Source: CAZLRH01 sp964562015
Lineage (GTDB): Bacteria; Verrucomicrobiota; Verrucomicrobiia; Opitutales; JABDGR01
NCBI GenBank assembly: GCA_964562015.1
Contig: CAZLRH010000050.1
Span: 1 to 7,742, forward strand
Direction of reading: 5' to 3'
Length of the DNA: 7,742 nt
The translations under genes and the position numbers were made by a program. Below the pieces are notes generated by a model. It was not told where the DNA came from. It was given only the letters and a program-made list of their open reading frames with translations, and did no database searches. Each line of letters opens with the position of its first letter. The first letter of the stretch is position 1. Of this stretch, positions 6,711-7,742 are shown piece by piece.

Positions 6711-6816
6711 CGTAGCCGTGGGCTGAAGCCCACGGCTACCTGGCATCGCCTCGCTCCGCGAGGCGAAGGCGATACTTATCCCATCGCAGACGGCGAAATT
6801 ATTGAAAATGCTCTAG
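6711..6816 (-). repeat. Right copy of the modular palindromic element, with two strong hairpins
   Basis: Read on the minus strand it starts with CTAGAGCATTTTCAA (6816-6802). It continues with a hairpin of 9-bp arms and a GGA loop (6766-6746), then a palindrome with 13-bp perfect arms (GTAGCCGTGGGCT at 6712-6724, AGCCCACGGCTAC at 6727-6739) and a 2-base centre. The 13-bp palindrome is complete here but reduced to one arm start in the left copy. The element ends 21 bases before the lipoprotein stop codon. Either hairpin could act in transcript ends at this convergent gene pair, though neither has a U-run. Confidence 0.75.
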
Positions 6817-6837
6817 ATTGCGTTACGGGCGTGGTCC

Positions 6838-7551
6838 TTAGTCCTGCCACTGCACGCTGTCGATGAAGGCCTTGAACGCTGGGCGCTGGGCGGCGACGGT
6901 CGCTTTGTCGCCAATCATGCGGAAGGACCAGACGCGGTCGGGGCGAAACAGCAGCACGCCCTCGAGGCTTTTGCCGTCCGGGCCGTCGAGGGAAATCAAT
7001 TGCGCGGGCCGCCCGCCGACGGAGAGGTTTTGCACGCTGGCGCCGAGGGTGGCGTCGGTTAAATCACCAGGCAGGCCGACTTGGGTGCGCCAGCGATTCA
7101 CATTCGCGAGCAGGCCGCCGAGGGCACCTTGAAAGACATTGACGGAGACTTCCGCGGGTTTCGCCCCGGCGGCGGTGGCGGGCGCGGGGGCCAGCCAGGT
7201 GCCTTTGCGCACGGGGTCGAGGGGTTGCGCGGCCCAGTCCGCAGGCGGCGCCCATTTCGGCGTGGGCGTGGCGGCGACAAATTCGGCCATGCCCGGCAGG
7301 GCGGTCATGGAGCGGGAAGGCGCTGAAGGCATGGTGGGGCCGGAGGCGACAGAGGCTCCGGCGGGCAGGGCCGAGCCGGAGATGGGCAAGCTCGCGGGTG
7401 CGGCGGCGGGCGGGGCCGCGTCTTCCTTGGCCACATGATCCACGCGAATTTCGTTCACCGAGTTCGCGGGCTTGCAGGCCGAAAAGCCGAGAGTCGCGAC
7501 GAGGACAGAACTCCGCAAAACTTGCAGCGAGAAGGGACGGACAGATTTCAT
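6838..7551 (-). CDS. Probable lipoprotein of unknown function, with an NVNRWR core
   Basis: The product has 237 residues. A basic n-region and hydrophobic core (VLRSSVLVATLGF) lead to Cys26 in GFSAC, a slightly unusual lipobox because Phe occupies position -3. Residues about 43-95 are an Ala/Pro/Ser-rich linker (APPAAAPASLPISGSALPAG). The folded part, about 96-237, has Trp-containing segments (KWAPPADW, RKGTWLAP), then NVFQGALGGLLANVNRWRTQ (138-157), GLPGDL, LISLDGPDGKSLEG and the end AFKAFIDSVQW. The GxxGGxxANVNRWRxQxGL pattern is, as I recall it, shared by uncharacterised secreted proteins of Verrucomicrobiota and Planctomycetota; this is memory, not a search. No catalytic motif is seen. 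It is likely anchored on the periplasmic face of a membrane. The ATG is the first good start and is directly followed by MKSVR, a typical signal n-region; no strong Shine-Dalgarno is present. It follows ychF on the same strand after 113 bases that include a hairpin, so co-transcription is uncertain. Confidence 0.83.
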   Translation of the reverse strand: MKSVRPFSLQVLRSSVLVATLGFSACKPANSVNEIRVDHVAKEDAAPPAAAPASLPISGSALPAGASVASGPTMPSAPSRSMTALPGMAEFVAATPTPKWAPPADWAAQPLDPVRKGTWLAPAPATAAGAKPAEVSVNVFQGALGGLLANVNRWRTQVGLPGDLTDATLGASVQNLSVGGRPAQLISLDGPDGKSLEGVLLFRPDRVWSFRMIGDKATVAAQRPAFKAFIDSVQWQD

Positions 7552-7566
7552 GAAAAGAGCTTTTGG

Positions 7567-7638
7567 ACAGAATTAACAGAATTTACCGAATTTAAAATCC
7601 GCATGGATTGCTGCGCAATTTTGTAAATTCGGTAAATT
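7567..7638. repeat. Tandem 9-bp units and a 15-bp perfect inverted repeat downstream of ychF
   Basis: Three tandem 9-mers, ACAGAATTA, ACAGAATTT and ACCGAATTT, run from 7567 to 7593. AATTTACCGAATTTA (7580-7594) is perfectly inverted as TAAATTCGGTAAATT at 7624-7638, with 29 bases between the arms. The element lies between the ychF stop and the lipoprotein start. No U-run follows on the minus strand. It resembles the ACAGAATTTAC-type intergenic repeats I recall being common in Verrucomicrobiota, Planctomycetota and some Bacteroidota; that resemblance is from memory. Confidence 0.7.
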
Positions 7639-7664
7639 TTGGCAAAAATCTGCCGCCTGGTCAG

Positions 7665-7742
7665 CTAGTTATTAAATTTAAACAGAGCGACGTCGCCGTC
7701 CTGGAAGAGGTAGTCGCGGCCTTCGAGGCGGTATTTGCCGGC
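7665..7742 (-). CDS. ychF: C-terminal end of redox-regulated ATPase YchF (OLA1-like), partial
   Basis: Only 25 codons and the TAG stop are inside the window. The visible protein includes GKYRLEGRDY and QDGDVALFKFN, which closely match the C-terminal end of the TGS domain in YchF (family pattern GKxRxEGKDYxVxDGDVxxFxFN). YchF is a cytoplasmic, ribosome-associated P-loop NTPase that prefers ATP and takes part in translation-linked stress responses. The final residues are NN rather than the common NV. The G-domain lies outside, so identity rests on this short tail. Another TGS-domain protein is less likely given how specific the EGxDYxxxDGDVxxFxFN ending is. Confidence 0.87.
   Translation of the reverse strand, partial: AGKYRLEGRDYLFQDGDVALFKFNN

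Larger units (their letters stand above)
5777..6816. mobile_element. Possible non-autonomous mobile or composite segment bounded by inverted repeats
   Basis: The segment is 1,040 bases long with 15-bp perfect inverted ends and matching sub-terminal modules. It fills the gap between two convergent genes and contains one small membrane-protein gene plus an AT-rich stretch. No transposase or integrase was found in any frame. Target-site duplication is uncertain: the flanking bases outside CTAG do not match, but the CTAG at each end could itself be a 4-bp duplication, leaving 11-bp inverted repeats. The alternative is two independent insertions of a dispersed repeat in opposite orientation. Confidence 0.35.
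6365..6837. other. Non-coding stretch between the membrane-protein gene and the lipoprotein gene
   Basis: These 473 bases hold no convincing gene; the plus-strand frame running to 6617 is a continuation of a shadow frame. The middle is AT-rich for this genome: by hand count 6601-6660 has 24 G/C of 60, and 6661-6710 has 14 of 50. It contains a 12-bp direct repeat, a 10-bp inverted repeat, and the right palindromic element, each listed separately. Confidence 0.7.

Noticed and set aside
5777..6816. An autonomous insertion sequence
   Set aside because: No frame within the segment encodes a DDE, HUH or serine recombinase motif, and the only plausible gene encodes a small membrane protein.
7435..7626. 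A 63-codon plus-strand frame over the lipoprotein start and the tandem repeat
   Set aside because: Its TELTEFTEF segment is just the translation of the 9-bp tandem units, a typical spurious product of this repeat type.
7580..7638. A Rho-independent terminator for ychF
   Set aside because: The stem is long and perfect but AT-rich, the loop is 29 bases, and no U-run follows on the minus strand.

Overview
The window looks like part of a chromosome from a GC-rich Gram-negative bacterium of the Planctomycetota-Verrucomicrobiota-Chlamydiota group, most likely Verrucomicrobiota. This is an inference, with no rRNA or marker phylogeny behind it. The supporting features are a large secreted protein that combines T5SS/PEP-CTERM-type repeats with a C-terminal PEP-CTERM sorting signal, a System II (ResB/CcsA) cytochrome c maturation pair, Ala/Pro-rich lipoprotein coding, and several palindromic intergenic repeats.

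Layout. Positions 1-2871 (minus strand) hold resB followed by ccsA, overlapping by an ATGA junction. ccsA runs off the left edge inside its tryptophan-rich heme-handling motif. Together the two proteins export heme and attach it to c-type cytochromes on the outer face of the inner membrane. Positions 2872-3147 are a divergent promoter region. Positions 3148-5769 (plus strand) encode an 873-residue secreted PEP-CTERM protein: signal peptide, about nine repeats of 50-57 residues, one autotransporter-associated beta-strand repeat, and a Pro-Glu-Pro/membrane helix/Arg-Lys tail.

Positions 5777-6816 lie between two convergent genes. They are bracketed by a perfect 15-bp inverted repeat, and inside each end the same modules recur in the same inverted order: a short GC-rich hairpin, then a GTAGCCGTG motif. 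The segment encloses one unrecognised four-helix membrane protein (5906-6364, minus) and an AT-rich stretch of about 350 bp with its own direct and inverted repeats. It is the least ordinary part of the window.

Positions 6838-7551 (minus) encode a probable lipoprotein of unknown function. Positions 7552-7664 hold a tandem-repeat and palindrome element. Positions 7665-7742 are the last 25 codons of a gene closely resembling ychF, cut by the right edge.

Functional reading: ResB and CcsA work as one complex. The PEP-CTERM protein would be exported and processed by an exosortase encoded elsewhere. The lipoprotein and the four-helix protein have no role that can be assigned from sequence. No tRNA, rRNA, CRISPR array, transposase or recognisable phage gene was seen.
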